A DNA stretch of 40,410 nt from the NCBI RefSeq assembly GCF_025660655.1, contig NZ_JAOTIN010000014.1:1-40410 (forward strand), read 5' to 3'. The DNA comes from Streptococcus sp. CSL10205-OR2. Its GTDB lineage: Bacteria; Bacillota; Bacilli; Lactobacillales; Streptococcaceae. This document shows, piece by piece, positions 7,638-20,088 of this stretch (positions are counted from its first letter, which is position 1; every line of letters starts with the position of its first letter). A program made the position numbers and the translations under genes. The notes under the pieces are model-generated. The model did not search any database, had not been told where the DNA came from, and saw nothing but the letters and a program-made list of their open reading frames with translations.

Positions 7638-8868
7638 AATCCCATTCTTCTAATAGATGAACAATTTCCAAGTTATCTGGCACCAGTTTGAGATAATTCT
7701 CTCCAATTCGTCTCATCTTTTCATTGTCACCATATTCTCTTAAAACGTAAAAATAATCTTTGAGAAATTCTGGATTAGTTTTTAAATCATTGACTAATTC
7801 TTCATAAGACGCAATTGTCTTTTCTTCATCTTCAAGTGCATGATAAGCTTTAGCGATATTCCATCTGGTTAAAACATTATCAATAGACTCTTTACTCAAA
7901 GCAATGACGTCTTCATAGCGTTTTTCTTCCAGGTAAAGAGTTGTCAAGCGTAAAAAGACTTCCTCTTTGTCTTCTACAATTTGTTGAGCAGATAATAAAT
8001 AAGCTTCTGCTGCTTTAATATCATGATTCTCATAAGATAATTGTGAAGCTAACAATAATAATTGACTATCAAATTCATTTTTAGATAATCCTTGTTGAGC
8101 AACCTTAAGAGCTTCTTGAATTTGATCTTCTTCGTGGAGTGATAAGGCATAAACATACTCATAACCAGCAAACTCACTGGAAAGATTATCTAATTGTTTA
8201 AAATAGATATTAGCTTTTTGATACTCTTGCTGTTGATACAATATTGTGGCTAATTCAAAAATAGTATCTTCGCTATAATCAAATTCCAGAGATTTTTCTA
8301 GAAATTCAATAGCTACTTCATATTTTCCTAGACTAGCATAGGATTTACCAATTCGTTGATAGGTGGAGATACCTGTTAATGCTAAAATTTCCTGATGGTT
8401 TAATTTGGCATATTCATTAATAGCTTCTTGGTAATGCTCCAGAGACAACTCAATTTCAGCCAAGCCAAAAACAATAAGTGGTTCTTGACTTAACTGACTA
8501 GCTTCAACTAATTTTTCACGCGCAACATCTGTCAAACCTTCTAAATCATATAAATCAGCCATAACTAATAGGGCAGAAAGATAATGCTCGCTTGTTTTTG
8601 AAATCTCATCAAGGTATAAAAAAGCTGTTTCAATATCACCTTCTTCTGCCACAATTTGCGCCAGATTAATATTTACTTCTGGGTAATAAGCTTTTAGCTT
8701 TAAATAGATTGCTTTTGCTTGTGGGTAAAAACCAATGCTTTCTAAGTATTCTGCCAAAGAAAGCAACATGTCATCACTATCATGTAAGAGGGCCTGATTA
8801 AAATAATAGTCTGCACCTTCTAAATTTTTATTTTCAATTGCCTCTAGCATTTTTTCACTATTAGTCAT
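7636..8868 (-). CDS. Tetratricopeptide repeat (TPR) protein
   Basis: The 410-residue protein is nearly all helical TPR repeats, with recurring units such as LEHYQEAINEYAKL, LGKYEVAIEFLEKS and EEKRYEDVIALSKE. There is no signal peptide, membrane helix or enzymatic motif, so it is a cytoplasmic scaffold or adaptor of unknown partner. I start it at ATG 8868 (MTNSEKM); upstream in-frame codons lack a ribosome site. It overlaps the AI-2E transporter stop by 8 nt, which suggests translational coupling, and it is last in the mutX operon. Streptococci carry a TPR protein of this kind in the same context, but I know of no proven function. Confidence 0.85.
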   Translation of the reverse strand: MTNSEKMLEAIENKNLEGADYYFNQALLHDSDDMLLSLAEYLESIGFYPQAKAIYLKLKAYYPEVNINLAQIVAEEGDIETAFLYLDEISKTSEHYLSALLVMADLYDLEGLTDVAREKLVEASQLSQEPLIVFGLAEIELSLEHYQEAINEYAKLNHQEILALTGISTYQRIGKSYASLGKYEVAIEFLEKSLEFDYSEDTIFELATILYQQQEYQKANIYFKQLDNLSSEFAGYEYVYALSLHEEDQIQEALKVAQQGLSKNEFDSQLLLLASQLSYENHDIKAAEAYLLSAQQIVEDKEEVFLRLTTLYLEEKRYEDVIALSKESIDNVLTRWNIAKAYHALEDEEKTIASYEELVNDLKTNPEFLKDYFYVLREYGDNEKMRRIGENYLKLVPDNLEIVHLLEEWD

Positions 8869-10027
8869 CAATCTTCTCTCTTTTATCTTCTTCATATAGC
8901 CCACTAACAGACTTATACCATTCAAACAATTCTTTCACCACGACTTTTAATGAGGCATAAACAGGTATACCAAGTAAGACACCCCAAAGACCAAACATTG
9001 ATCCCGTTGTTAATAAAATAAATAATATAGTGATAGGATGGATGTTTAATTTGCTCCCTAAAACAAGTGGCGTCACAAAACGTCCTTCAATAGTTTGTTC
9101 GATGGTAAAAACAATGATAACCTTAACTAGCATCACTGGACCATCAACAATGGCTAAAATAACAACTGGAACCATGGCTAAAAAACTACCCAAGTAAGGT
9201 ATCATATTTAAAAATCCAGCCATAATCCCTAGGGTAAACGCATAAGGTAGTTGGATAATGTTAAACATGATAGAAAACATTAAACCAACAACAATAGCAA
9301 CTGTTACTTGTCCTTGAACATAACCTGATAACTGTTTGTTAACGTCAGTTAAAATACGTGCCATTGGTCTTCTAATTTTAGTTGGTAAATAAGAAACAAT
9401 CGAACCTTTTATTTGGTTGCTATCTCTTAATAGGTAAAATAAGATGAAGGGTGAGATTAACACAGCTAACATTATTTTAGTCAAAGCAGAAGCAAATTTA
9501 CTTGCCCAATCAACAGCCTGACTAGAAAAACTTTGAACAAAATCAATAGCTGTTTGACTAAAATTATCAATCATTTCAGATAATTGAGGACGCATGGCTT
9601 CAAGGCGATCATCTTTTAATAACTCTGTGAGCTGACTCTCTAATTTTGTGATATAGTCTGGTAAGTCATTGATAAAAGAGGTTATTTGTGTTTGTATTGT
9701 AGGAATAATACTTGCTATTCCTAAAATTAAAAGTCCAAACACCATCACAAAAACGATAGTAATGGAAGCTATTTTATTGAGTCCTTTTTTCTCAAAAAAA
9801 GAAACAATAGGGTCTAAAAGATAGTAAAGTAAGCCTGAAATCACTATCGGCAACATAATAATCGATATAATAGTGATAATTGGTGTAAAAATAAAACTAA
9901 TCTTTGTCAATACAAAAATATTTAGAAAAACCAATAGCATTGATAATAAAACGACATTAGCCTTATTATCTACAAACCATTTAAAAAACCAGGTGAAACT
10001 AAATTTTTTGTCTCTAAAATTATTCAT
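8861..10027 (-). CDS. AI-2E family (PerM/YdbI-type) membrane transporter
   Basis: The 388-residue integral membrane protein has about eight hydrophobic helices. The family hallmarks are present: LMFSIMFNIIQLPYAFTLGI, NMIPYLGSFLAMVPVVI and the C-terminal GSMFGLWGVLLGIPVYASLK. A large loop after TM3 holds amphipathic helices. E. coli TqsA was linked to AI-2 export and other members to sodium/proton exchange; the substrate cannot be read from sequence. It is third in the mutX-Nudix-transporter-TPR operon, 38 nt after the second Nudix gene. The ATG has AGAGGA four bases upstream. Confidence 0.88.
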   Translation of the reverse strand: MNNFRDKKFSFTWFFKWFVDNKANVVLLSMLLVFLNIFVLTKISFIFTPIITIISIIMLPIVISGLLYYLLDPIVSFFEKKGLNKIASITIVFVMVFGLLILGIASIIPTIQTQITSFINDLPDYITKLESQLTELLKDDRLEAMRPQLSEMIDNFSQTAIDFVQSFSSQAVDWASKFASALTKIMLAVLISPFILFYLLRDSNQIKGSIVSYLPTKIRRPMARILTDVNKQLSGYVQGQVTVAIVVGLMFSIMFNIIQLPYAFTLGIMAGFLNMIPYLGSFLAMVPVVILAIVDGPVMLVKVIIVFTIEQTIEGRFVTPLVLGSKLNIHPITILFILLTTGSMFGLWGVLLGIPVYASLKVVVKELFEWYKSVSGLYEEDKREKIDD

Positions 10028-10065
10028 GGTATCCTCTTTAATATGTTATTATAAAAATTATCTTA

Positions 10066-10530
10066 TTAATTATTCCTTAAATTGACAATGTGTTGTAAGG
10101 TCGTTTGGGGCTGTAATAAAGCTTCTTTTAAAAATCCAGGATTGAGATTGTAGCTAGCCAAGTCATTTAACGCTAACCATCTAACAGGCAAATTCCCATC
10201 TTCAAAAATATAATTAGGCGAAGATTCTAATAAGGTAACAGCGTAATGAAATTCAATATTATGAAAATTTTTCTTTGATAAAGAAAACTCATTTTCAACA
10301 ACAAATCGTAAGTCAGAGACTTGACAAGCAACACCTAATTCTTCCATCACTTCACGTTTCACTGCTTCTTTTGTAGATTCACCAATTTCAATAGCACCAC
10401 CTGGTAGGTAATAAGCCTCTTTTTCTTCATTATAATAAGTCAACAACTGATTGTTTTCAATAATAATGGCTGAGCCTCTGACACTAAAAACTGTTTGATT
10501 TCGTTCGTGTCTAAAATCATTATTAATCAT
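10066..10530 (-). CDS. Nudix hydrolase, second of a tandem pair
   Basis: This protein of about 154 residues has a complete Nudix box from Gly45 (GGAIEIGES, then KREVMEELGV), with the Glu residues that bind divalent metal. The substrate is unknown; the family hydrolyses nucleoside diphosphates linked to another moiety. The chosen ATG 10530 follows AAGAGGT at good spacing and lies 8 nt inside the end of mutX; two ATGs further upstream (10569, 10563) would sit deep in mutX without a ribosome site. The sequence is only distantly related to its neighbour, so this is not a recent duplication. Confidence 0.85.
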   Translation of the reverse strand: MINNDFRHERNQTVFSVRGSAIIIENNQLLTYYNEEKEAYYLPGGAIEIGESTKEAVKREVMEELGVACQVSDLRFVVENEFSLSKKNFHNIEFHYAVTLLESSPNYIFEDGNLPVRWLALNDLASYNLNPGFLKEALLQPQTTLQHIVNLRNN

Positions 10531-10993
10531 AAAATAGGACCTCTTTATCCACCAATTTTTCATTAACATAGGAAAATTTAGCTGAAAAGAAAGGATAATC
10601 CTCCAAGATCCACTTTAACATTTCATAATCACCTTCCCAGGTTGGTTTCTTTAAAACTTCATTATAAGGCACCCATTCTAGTGTTCCTTCAGGGGAATCT
10701 TTTATCAGTTCTCCTTCAAATCCTGTCACCTTAAAAACATAGGTATACCAGTCATTTTCAGGCGTAAAACTAGGGAAAGTAACGATGCCTTTAAAGTCCA
10801 TTTTTGTTGCAGTCAAACCTGTTTCTTCAAAAATTTCACGTTTAGCACATTCTTCAGGACTTTCACCAAGTTCTATTTTACCACCAACACTAATCCACTT
10901 GCCCTCATGAATATCATTTTCTTTTTTATTTCTATGAAGTAATAGTAATGCCTTACCATTATCAATATAGCAAATCGTCGCTAATTTTACCAT
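10523..10993 (-). CDS. mutX: 8-oxo-dGTP diphosphatase MutX (Nudix hydrolase)
   Basis: MutX clears oxidised dGTP from the nucleotide pool and prevents A:T to C:G transversions. At 156 residues, with a Nudix box from Gly38 (GGKIELGES through KREIFEETGL), it matches the streptococcal MutX form that begins MVKLATICYIDNGK. The start is ATG 10993 with GGGAG six bases upstream; the frame remains open to a TTG at 11005 that lacks a site. It is the first gene of a four-gene operon that overlaps the next Nudix gene by 8 nt. Substrate is inferred from family. Confidence 0.9.
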   Translation of the reverse strand: MVKLATICYIDNGKALLLLHRNKKENDIHEGKWISVGGKIELGESPEECAKREIFEETGLTATKMDFKGIVTFPSFTPENDWYTYVFKVTGFEGELIKDSPEGTLEWVPYNEVLKKPTWEGDYEMLKWILEDYPFFSAKFSYVNEKLVDKEVLFYD

Positions 10994-11017
10994 TATTTCT
11001 CCCAAACCTTTTTATTC

Positions 11018-11026
11018 ATTATACCA
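11018..11026 (-). promoter_or_regulatory. mutX operon extended -10 promoter
   Basis: On the minus strand TGG-TATAAT (11026-11018), about 25 bp before the mutX ATG. The -35 is weak. Confidence 0.5.
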
Positions 11027-11091
11027 AAGTTTCAAAAATTATGGTGACTCTAACCTTTTCCTTTTAAAAGAAACTTGAACTAAAAAAATTT

Positions 11092-11120
11092 AAAAAAACA
11101 TTAGAACAAGTCTAATGTTT
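11092..11120 (-). terminator. Terminator after ndk
   Basis: A perfect 10-bp stem (11096-11105 with 11111-11120) has a 5-base loop; the A-run at 11092-11098 is the U-tract of the minus-strand transcript. Confidence 0.8.
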
Positions 11121-11125
11121 TTTGA

Positions 11126-11551
11126 TTATTTCTTAGTTTGATCAAACCAAATAGCAATTTCTCTTTTAGCTGCTTCAGTTGAATCTGAACCATGCACAAT
11201 ATTAAAAATACCACCTTCTTCTCCTGGAGCCTGAGCAAAATCTCCTCTAATAGTACCAGGTAGAGCATCTTTAGGATTTGTAACACCCATCATGGTTCGC
11301 CATGATGAGACAACACGGTTGCCTGAAATCACACCAATAACAATCGGACCACTTGTCATATAGTCTTTTAGTTCTGGGAAAAACGGTTTTTTAATAAGCG
11401 CTTCGTAGTGTTGTTCTAATAATTCTTGTGTTGCCATACGCATGTCTAATTTTTCAATAATAAACCCACGACGCTCAATTCTTTTAATGACTTCTCCCAC
11501 TAATCCTCTTTTCACACCATCTGGTTTAATGATAAATAAGGTTTTTTCCAT
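11126..11551 (-). CDS. ndk: Nucleoside diphosphate kinase
   Basis: Ndk transfers the gamma phosphate between nucleoside triphosphates and diphosphates through a phosphohistidine. The catalytic His120 lies in NIVHGSDS, the family signature. The N-terminus is [16 protein letters not shown]. At 141 residues it is close to normal; a small glycine/acid insertion (APGEEGG) precedes the active site. Two adjacent ATGs exist; the second (11551) is 7 nt from GAGG and is preferred. Not all streptococci have ndk, so its presence helps species placement. Transcribed alone between a promoter and a terminator. Confidence 0.95.
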   Translation of the reverse strand: MEKTLFIIKPDGVKRGLVGEVIKRIERRGFIIEKLDMRMATQELLEQHYEALIKKPFFPELKDYMTSGPIVIGVISGNRVVSSWRTMMGVTNPKDALPGTIRGDFAQAPGEEGGIFNIVHGSDSTEAAKREIAIWFDQTKK

Positions 11552-11580
11552 CATCTTTCCTCACAATTCTTTTCTTATAT

Positions 11581-11610
11581 TATAACATGAAAACCCTTTC
11601 AAAAACAATT
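11581..11610 (-). promoter_or_regulatory. ndk promoter
   Basis: On the minus strand TTGTTT, an 18-bp spacer and TATAAT preceded by TGT (extended -10), about 30 bp before the ndk start. Confidence 0.5.
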
Positions 11611-11664
11611 TTAAAAGCTTTAAAGCTTCTAATAACTACTAAATAGCTAATTTCTTGAAAACAA

Positions 11665-11673
11665 TGATATAAT
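11665..11673 (+). promoter_or_regulatory. Extended -10 promoter of the lipoprotein gene
   Basis: TGA-TATAAT at 11665-11673, about 80 bp before the lipoprotein start; no clear -35. Confidence 0.4.
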
Positions 11674-11755
11674 AAAGACAGAAAAATAATTAAATGCTTT
11701 TCTATTAGTCGTAGTAATTCATTTTTTAATCTTCAAAAAGAAAGGAGTGTTTTTA

Positions 11756-12283
11756 ATGAAAAAAATACTATTATCAATTTTATTATTGACCACTTTTATC
11801 ACCTTAACAGCTTGTCAATCAGCTAATAAGGAAATAACAAATAATAATGACCAGAAAACAGTAAATCAAACCTCTGAATCTACTTTCTCAATTGGCAATA
11901 CCAATCAAAGTGATTATACTGACATTATCAGCCAGTTACGTCAAACATTTAATCCTAATTTATCTGATGAAATTGATATTTCTGTTGAAGACAATGCTGC
12001 TTATAGAGAATTCCCTGAAATAAAAAATGTTATTGAGGTCTCCTTAGATGACGAATTAGCAGTACCAATCAATGAAGCAATAGCAGCAATAGAAAATGGT
12101 ACTGCAACAGTTGATCAAAAAGAAAAAATTATGACTATCAGAAGACAGCTCTCTGATATTGCTAAAAAATTACCAAATGATTTGATTCATGTTGCTTTTG
12201 TGTATGAAACTGAAGATGATTTTGATAGAGTTGTTGCCATTTCAAACAAAAACGAAGATTTACTAGCAACAACAATTCCATAA
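11756..12283 (+). CDS. Lipoprotein of unknown function
   Basis: The 175-residue product begins MKKILLSILLLTTF and has a lipobox LTAC with Cys20 as the lipidated residue, so it should be anchored outside the membrane. A short Asn/Thr-rich linker (about 22-55) leads into an acidic, mostly helical domain (about 60-175) with LDDELAVPINEAIAAIENG and IMTIRRQLSDIAKKLPNDL. I recognise no enzymatic motif or named family. AAAGGAG lies 8 nt before the chosen ATG; an in-frame GTG nine bases upstream overlaps that site. It is alone on the plus strand between ndk and eno. Confidence 0.8.
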   Translation: MKKILLSILLLTTFITLTACQSANKEITNNNDQKTVNQTSESTFSIGNTNQSDYTDIISQLRQTFNPNLSDEIDISVEDNAAYREFPEIKNVIEVSLDDELAVPINEAIAAIENGTATVDQKEKIMTIRRQLSDIAKKLPNDLIHVAFVYETEDDFDRVVAISNKNEDLLATTIP

Positions 12284-12324
12284 TATAAAAAATTGCCCTT
12301 TTTCTGTCCCTTTTTACATAAATA

Positions 12325-12351
12325 AAGCCCTCTAGTTAAACTAGGGGGCTT
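12325..12351 (-). terminator. Terminator after eno
   Basis: A 12-13 bp GC-rich stem (AAGCCCTCTAGTT 12325-12337, AACTAGGGGGCTT 12339-12351, one G-T pair) lies 22 bp past the eno stop. The U-tract on the minus strand is interrupted (TTTATTTA). Confidence 0.6.
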
Positions 12352-13692
<1,341 letters not shown>

Positions 13693-13718
13693 TTATGAGT
13701 TTAATTTTTTACATGTTA

Positions 13719-13747
13719 ATAATACCACAATCTCACAGCATAAGCAA
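13719..13747 (-). promoter_or_regulatory. eno promoter
   Basis: On the minus strand TTGCTT (13747-13742), 17-bp spacer, TATTAT (13724-13719) with an upstream TGG (extended -10). AAGGAG precedes the ATG. Confidence 0.7.
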
Positions 13748-13899
13748 GATTTTACCTTTCAAAAACAAAACAAGTTCTTGTTAAATAAGGATTTAAAGAT
13801 ACTGATAATTCTCATTATTACAAAATATATGAAAGGCATCTCTTCTACTTTTCTAAAAAATTAGTGTATAATAGTGATAGGAATAAAAAGAGGTGACTT

Positions 13900-14358
13900 A
13901 TGACAGATTTGCACGAAAAGGTTTTAAAGGGTGCTCTTGGCGAAAAACGTTTAAATCCTGATGAACAGCGCTACTATCTTGGGACATTTTCTGAACGAGT
14001 TGTTCTTACGATTCTCATTGAAAATACTGATACAGAACAAGTGAAATCATTCTTTTCAGAAGCACTTGAACACCTTAGTGAGGAATATAATGACAATTTA
14101 TTTGTTAAAATCTCTCCACAAATAGCTCTCAATCTTCAAATGCACTATTTAAAAATAGCTCAAGAAAAAAGCATTACTGCTACTATTATTGATGAAAAAA
14201 CATCAAAGTCTCCATTTGGGATTGTTATTCATACGCAATCTCCTGAATACGTTGAAAAAACGGATATTTATGATGTCTTTCCTCAACTTCTTTCTGAAAC
14301 AAAAGAAGAAAAAACTCCTCAAAAAAAATCATTCTTTAAGCGACTCTTTAAAAAATAA
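13900..14358 (+). CDS. YueI-like DUF1694 family protein
   Basis: The 152-residue cytoplasmic protein matches the DUF1694/YueI family: N-terminal KVLKGALGEKRLNPDEQRYY, then LGTFSERVVLTI and a central alpha/beta region. The fold resembles ribosomal L7Ae-like proteins in some family descriptions, but no function is established. It ends in a lysine-rich tail (KKSFFKRLFKK). AGAGGTGA stands before the ATG, with TATAAT about 30 bp further upstream. Convergent with the TauE gene. Confidence 0.8.
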   Translation: MTDLHEKVLKGALGEKRLNPDEQRYYLGTFSERVVLTILIENTDTEQVKSFFSEALEHLSEEYNDNLFVKISPQIALNLQMHYLKIAQEKSITATIIDEKTSKSPFGIVIHTQSPEYVEKTDIYDVFPQLLSETKEEKTPQKKSFFKRLFKK

Positions 14359-14361
14359 AAA

Positions 14362-14390
14362 CCTCTCCTGACATCAACTGTCAAGGGAGG
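14362..14390. terminator. Bidirectional terminator between the DUF1694 and TauE genes
   Basis: Twelve-base arms (14362-14373, 14379-14390) pair with one mismatch and one G-T pair; A's precede and ATTTCTTT follows. Confidence 0.7.
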
Positions 14391-14400
14391 ATTTCTTTCA

Positions 14401-15183
14401 CTATAATAAATTAACAACAACGTTGTAGGTTGATAATAAAATAAGAAAAATAATTAGTAAGGAATAGAGTTGCTCAATTCTTTTAATAGATAAGGACTGA
14501 TTAAGTCTTGTCCCAATTAGTCCACCAATTATTGCTGTGATGATTAAAAAAGGAATTATTTTTAAATCGTAGGCGATAAAACTACCACCAAGAACAGAAA
14601 TTCCTAATTTTGATAATTGTGAGAAAAAGATTGTCGCCAAGGAGTAAAAAGAGGCTTCTTTAATGGTAAATGAAAAGAAAAACATGAGAACAGAAACGTT
14701 TAACGGTCCACCACCAATTCCCAAAAAGACAGAAATCATCCCAAGAAAAAGACCAATTGACATACTAGCTAAAGTATTTTTGACCTGAAGATTCTTGATT
14801 CTTCCTTTAGAGAGAGTATAGTATAATATTATTAGGAGAGTCAGTAATAAGATACTTCCTTGCACTGCTTTCACTTGTTGGTTATTCCAAATATTAAAAA
14901 TAAATTGGAAAGCATATTCACCTAAAAAACCGCCAATTACTGATCCAAAAGATAGTGAATAAACAATATTTTTATTAAATTCTGTCTTTCTTCGAAGTTG
15001 TTTATAAAGAGAAATCACACACATCGAAAAAACAGCAACTGATGAGAAAAAACCAATTTCATCTACACTGTGAAAACCAACTAAGTCAAATAATGGCTTA
15101 ATAATAATACCACCACCAAGTCCAGTTGTCGCACCGACGGATGTGGCAAATAAAACAATAAGGATATAAATTAAGATAATCAA
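14401..15183 (-). CDS. TauE/SafE (TSUP) family membrane permease (TTG start)
   Basis: The 260-residue protein has about eight hydrophobic helices and the two glycine-rich half-repeats of the TSUP family: GATTGLGGGIIIKPLF near the N-terminus and FLGIGGGPLNVSVLMFF in the middle. Members move sulfite, sulfoacetate and other organic sulfur anions; the substrate here is unknown. The start is TTG 15183, six bases after AAAGGAG, and the resulting N-terminus fits the family. No sulfur metabolism gene is adjacent. Its 236-bp upstream region is very AT-rich and holds the inverted repeat GGATAATTTTATCC (15253-15266), a possible operator. Confidence 0.85.
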   Translation of the reverse strand: MIILIYILIVLFATSVGATTGLGGGIIIKPLFDLVGFHSVDEIGFFSSVAVFSMCVISLYKQLRRKTEFNKNIVYSLSFGSVIGGFLGEYAFQFIFNIWNNQQVKAVQGSILLLTLLIILYYTLSKGRIKNLQVKNTLASMSIGLFLGMISVFLGIGGGPLNVSVLMFFFSFTIKEASFYSLATIFFSQLSKLGISVLGGSFIAYDLKIIPFLIITAIIGGLIGTRLNQSLSIKRIEQLYSLLIIFLILLSTYNVVVNLL

Positions 15184-15374
15184 GAGTGACTCCTTTTTAG
15201 TTATTAGTACCTTCTAGTTTAAAAAAAAATTGATAAAATAGCAACAAGAAGAGGATAATTTTATCCAAAAAGAAATGACTTATTTAAAATATGGAAAAAT
15301 ATCAGTAATATATTATCATATAATTATTAAAGTATGTTAGATGAGTTAATAAAATTCCTTAAATAAAATGAAAA

Positions 15375-15416
15375 CAAAAAACTAAGAGGCTAGGTGTCTA
15401 ATCCTATCCTCTTTAG
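15375..15416 (-). terminator. Terminator after serB
   Basis: Arms CTAAGAGGCTAGG (15382-15394) and CCTATCCTCTTTAG (15403-15416) pair with a small bulge; the A-run at 15375-15381 provides the minus-strand U-tract, directly after the serB stop. Confidence 0.75.
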
Positions 15417-15419
15417 TAT

Positions 15420-16064
15420 TTATAGATAATTATCAATCAGTGAAATCACTTGATAAAGGTCTGGCTCAGTAATCTGATAATCAGCTTGTTCTCTCACAAT
15501 AGGTTTGGCACAAAAAGCAATTCCAAGACCCGCTCTTTTTAACATTAAGAGATCATTAGCACCATCACCTACTGCGACCGTTTTTGACATGTCTAGCTGA
15601 TTTTTACTTGCCCATTCTTCTAATTTTTCTTTTTTAACCTCTTTAGTGACAATATCACCAGTCACACGACCGGTTAAAATACCATCTTTTACTTCTAAAC
15701 GATTAGCCTTAACATAGTCAATCCTTAATTTTTCAGCTAGTTTATCAACAATTTCGTGAAAACCACCTGAAACGAGTCCCACCTTGTAACCACGTCTATG
15801 GAGTTCTGAAACTAATTTTTCAGCCCCAATCGTAAAGTGTAGATTAGCTAACACCTCTTCAAAAATACTATCTGACAATCCTTTTAAAAGAGAAACACGT
15901 TTTTCCAAGGACTGTCTAAAATCCAACTCTCCTCTCATTGCTTGATCTGTAATACTTGCTATTTCTTCACCTTTACCAATAGCTTCTCCTAGTTGATCAA
16001 TCACTTCTTCTTGAATGAGGGTTGAATCAACATCCATCACCAATAAGCCATTTATCTCTGCCAT
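15420..16064 (-). CDS. serB: Phosphoserine phosphatase SerB
   Basis: SerB hydrolyses O-phosphoserine to serine, the last step of serine synthesis. It is a HAD enzyme of 214 residues. The nucleophile is Asp11 with Asp13 as acid/base (MDVDSTL), motif II lies in GLVSGGFHEI, and motif III/IV is VAVGDGANDLLMLK (about 160-173). It has no N-terminal ACT domain, the usual short form. TGGAGA lies 5 nt before the ATG. It is downstream of ezrA but separated from it by a strong terminator; serA and serC are not nearby. Confidence 0.93.
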   Translation of the reverse strand: MAEINGLLVMDVDSTLIQEEVIDQLGEAIGKGEEIASITDQAMRGELDFRQSLEKRVSLLKGLSDSIFEEVLANLHFTIGAEKLVSELHRRGYKVGLVSGGFHEIVDKLAEKLRIDYVKANRLEVKDGILTGRVTGDIVTKEVKKEKLEEWASKNQLDMSKTVAVGDGANDLLMLKRAGLGIAFCAKPIVREQADYQITEPDLYQVISLIDNYL

Positions 16065-16093
16065 CTTTTCTCCATTTTCTTGTTTTATTTGTT

Positions 16094-16150
16094 AAAAAAG
16101 CACCTTGCCTTAGAAATTCCTATTTAACAAGGAAATTAAGGTTAAGTGCT
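16094..16150 (-). terminator. Terminator after ezrA
   Basis: A long imperfect stem (AGCACC... near 16099 with ...AGTGCT ending 16150, about 20 pairs with bulges) is followed on the minus strand by TTTTTT (16099-16094). Confidence 0.7.
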
Positions 16151-16166
16151 TCTAGCGATGACTATT

Positions 16167-17891
16167 TTAAAAGCCAACTTTCTCTCTTGTTTTTTCATAA
16201 GAGGTTACAAAACGTTCAGTAACACCAGGCTCAACTGTTTCAAGTGCATAAGAAATCTCTTCAAACGAAGCTTGATAATCAAAATGAACTTCAAACAATT
16301 CTAAAGCTCTCTCAAAACTTTCTTGTACAGATGCTTCAAAACTACGATAACGATTTGAATATTGTAGTAGTTGCTCTGTCAAGGTAGCATTTTCGATAAC
16401 TTGATAAGTTGTCTCTTCAAGTGTTGTTAGAGCTCCTGTTGCAGCATCAGTCAGTTTTAAGACGACATTAATATCCACTCTTCCACGACTAAGCTCATCT
16501 CTTAAAGCTTCTAGCTGAGAACTAGTTGTAAAGAAAGTACTTAAGAAATATTGTGGAATGCCAGGTAAATTTTTCTTCTCCATATAGCGTTTAATAATAT
16601 GAAGTTTGTTGATGTAATTATCAAGCGTTTGACGTGATGTCTCTTCAAGTGTTTCAATATCTTTAAATGTCTCTAAAATAGCAAATTGTTCTTGCTCAAT
16701 TTCTGACAAATGATCATGTGTTTTAGCAAGAGAATCTTTTAAAATTGAGAAAGGTTCTTTTCTTTCTTCAATAGCTTCAATGACAGTAGTTGTTTCAGAT
16801 TCTAATGTTAATAATTGCTCTTTAAACGTTTCTAATTTTTCGATATTTTTTTCATCTAAAAGATAACGATGAGATAAACGTTGGTATTCATCAATTAATT
16901 TTTGATTGTTTTCTTTATTATGATTAATGAATTTTGGAATAACAACTTTTTCTTTATTAACCTTTTTGAAAGCGGCAATTTCTTTTTCAAACAAAGCATA
17001 TAAAGAATCAATATTTTCTTGGATATCTTGATTACTACTTTCTGCTTTATCTAAATCTAACGATGATAAATCTTCAATTGTTTTAGCAATCGCTTCTCTG
17101 ATTTCTTGGAAACGCACTTCAATATCATCTTCAGTAAATTGATAATCTTCTTCCAAAAGACGACCATATCCTGTTTCTAAATCATCAAGCTGATCTGGAA
17201 AATCATCTTCTAGTTTTGTCACAATGGCAGGAATTTTTTCAGTAATTTGACCAAGAGCAATGGTATGTTCTTCAGCACGTTCCAAAATATTAGCCGCTTC
17301 AATTGGATCACCAGAGGAATTCAAAGTCACAAATTGTGAAAACTCACCTTGAATATTTTTTAACTGTTTACCAATTTCAGTCATAGTGGGACCGTAATTA
17401 TCGGCATTTTCAGCAATGTCATTTTGAAGGGTTTCATACATATCAAGAGCATGTGTTACTCGTGAACTATTTTTCCCTTCTTGTTCCTTAAGAACTTCAA
17501 GTGCTTCTCTAATACCTTTAATATCTTCTTCAACTAAATTTAATTGGCTTTCAATGCTGTTAATTTCATTTTTGGCTTTAAAGAAATTAAAGGTAGCATT
17601 TAGATTTTCAGCCTCAAAAATGTGGTTTTCAATATCACTAAAAGAATTGAGTGATAAATCAACCCATTTTTGATTCCATTCACGAAAAGCGGTCTGACTT
17701 TGGCCAATCAAATGAAGATTCTTAACTTCTTCAATTTCATCATTGACAGGCAAATCAAAAAGCTCTTGCTTTCTTTCTTCTAGTTTTATAATCAAGGCAT
17801 CATTACGTCTTCTTATAATTGCACCTATAAGATAAGCAATGATAACTAATAAAACAATTCCTACTATTAATAAGACGATTCCACTGGTCAT
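16167..17891 (-). CDS. ezrA: Septation ring formation regulator EzrA
   Basis: EzrA is a membrane-anchored FtsZ regulator that coordinates septal and peripheral wall synthesis in cocci. The 574-residue protein has one N-terminal membrane helix (residues 4-27, [20 protein letters not shown]) with a very short outside segment, then a long cytoplasmic array of spectrin-like coiled coils to the end. The family's conserved C-terminal patch includes [20 protein letters not shown]. It has its own promoter between gyrB and itself, and a strong downstream terminator, so it is probably monocistronic. Confidence 0.95.
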   Translation of the reverse strand: MTSGIVLLIVGIVLLVIIAYLIGAIIRRRNDALIIKLEERKQELFDLPVNDEIEEVKNLHLIGQSQTAFREWNQKWVDLSLNSFSDIENHIFEAENLNATFNFFKAKNEINSIESQLNLVEEDIKGIREALEVLKEQEGKNSSRVTHALDMYETLQNDIAENADNYGPTMTEIGKQLKNIQGEFSQFVTLNSSGDPIEAANILERAEEHTIALGQITEKIPAIVTKLEDDFPDQLDDLETGYGRLLEEDYQFTEDDIEVRFQEIREAIAKTIEDLSSLDLDKAESSNQDIQENIDSLYALFEKEIAAFKKVNKEKVVIPKFINHNKENNQKLIDEYQRLSHRYLLDEKNIEKLETFKEQLLTLESETTTVIEAIEERKEPFSILKDSLAKTHDHLSEIEQEQFAILETFKDIETLEETSRQTLDNYINKLHIIKRYMEKKNLPGIPQYFLSTFFTTSSQLEALRDELSRGRVDINVVLKLTDAATGALTTLEETTYQVIENATLTEQLLQYSNRYRSFEASVQESFERALELFEVHFDYQASFEEISYALETVEPGVTERFVTSYEKTREKVGF

Positions 17892-17942
17892 CTTAATCTC
17901 CTTAACTTGTCATTTTTTACTAATATGGTCTATAACATTACG

Positions 17943-17971
17943 ATTATACCATACTTCTATGTGGTTTTCAA
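17943..17971 (-). promoter_or_regulatory. ezrA promoter
   Basis: On the minus strand TTGAAA (17971-17966), 17-bp spacer, TATAAT (17948-17943) with upstream TGG. One of the best promoter matches in the window. Confidence 0.75.
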
Positions 17972-17975
17972 AAGC

Positions 17976-19952
<1,977 letters not shown>

Positions 19953-19960
19953 TTAAATCT

Positions 19961-20006
19961 GATTGTCTGTTCATTTAACAGAAAGCTTTTAGCATTTTTG
20001 ACAATC
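19961..20006 (-). promoter_or_regulatory. Nested hairpin in the gyrB leader
   Basis: GATTGTC (19961-19967) and GACAATC (20000-20006) are perfect complements, and CTGTT (19967-19971) can pair with AACAG (19977-19981) inside. The structure ends about 30 bp before the gyrB start. Function is unknown. Confidence 0.4.
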
Positions 20007-20088
20007 GGACTTCCTATAAATGCATTGTTATTATTAACCTTCATTCAATGAAATGAAGTGCACAATAATCTCATTATATACGCTATAT

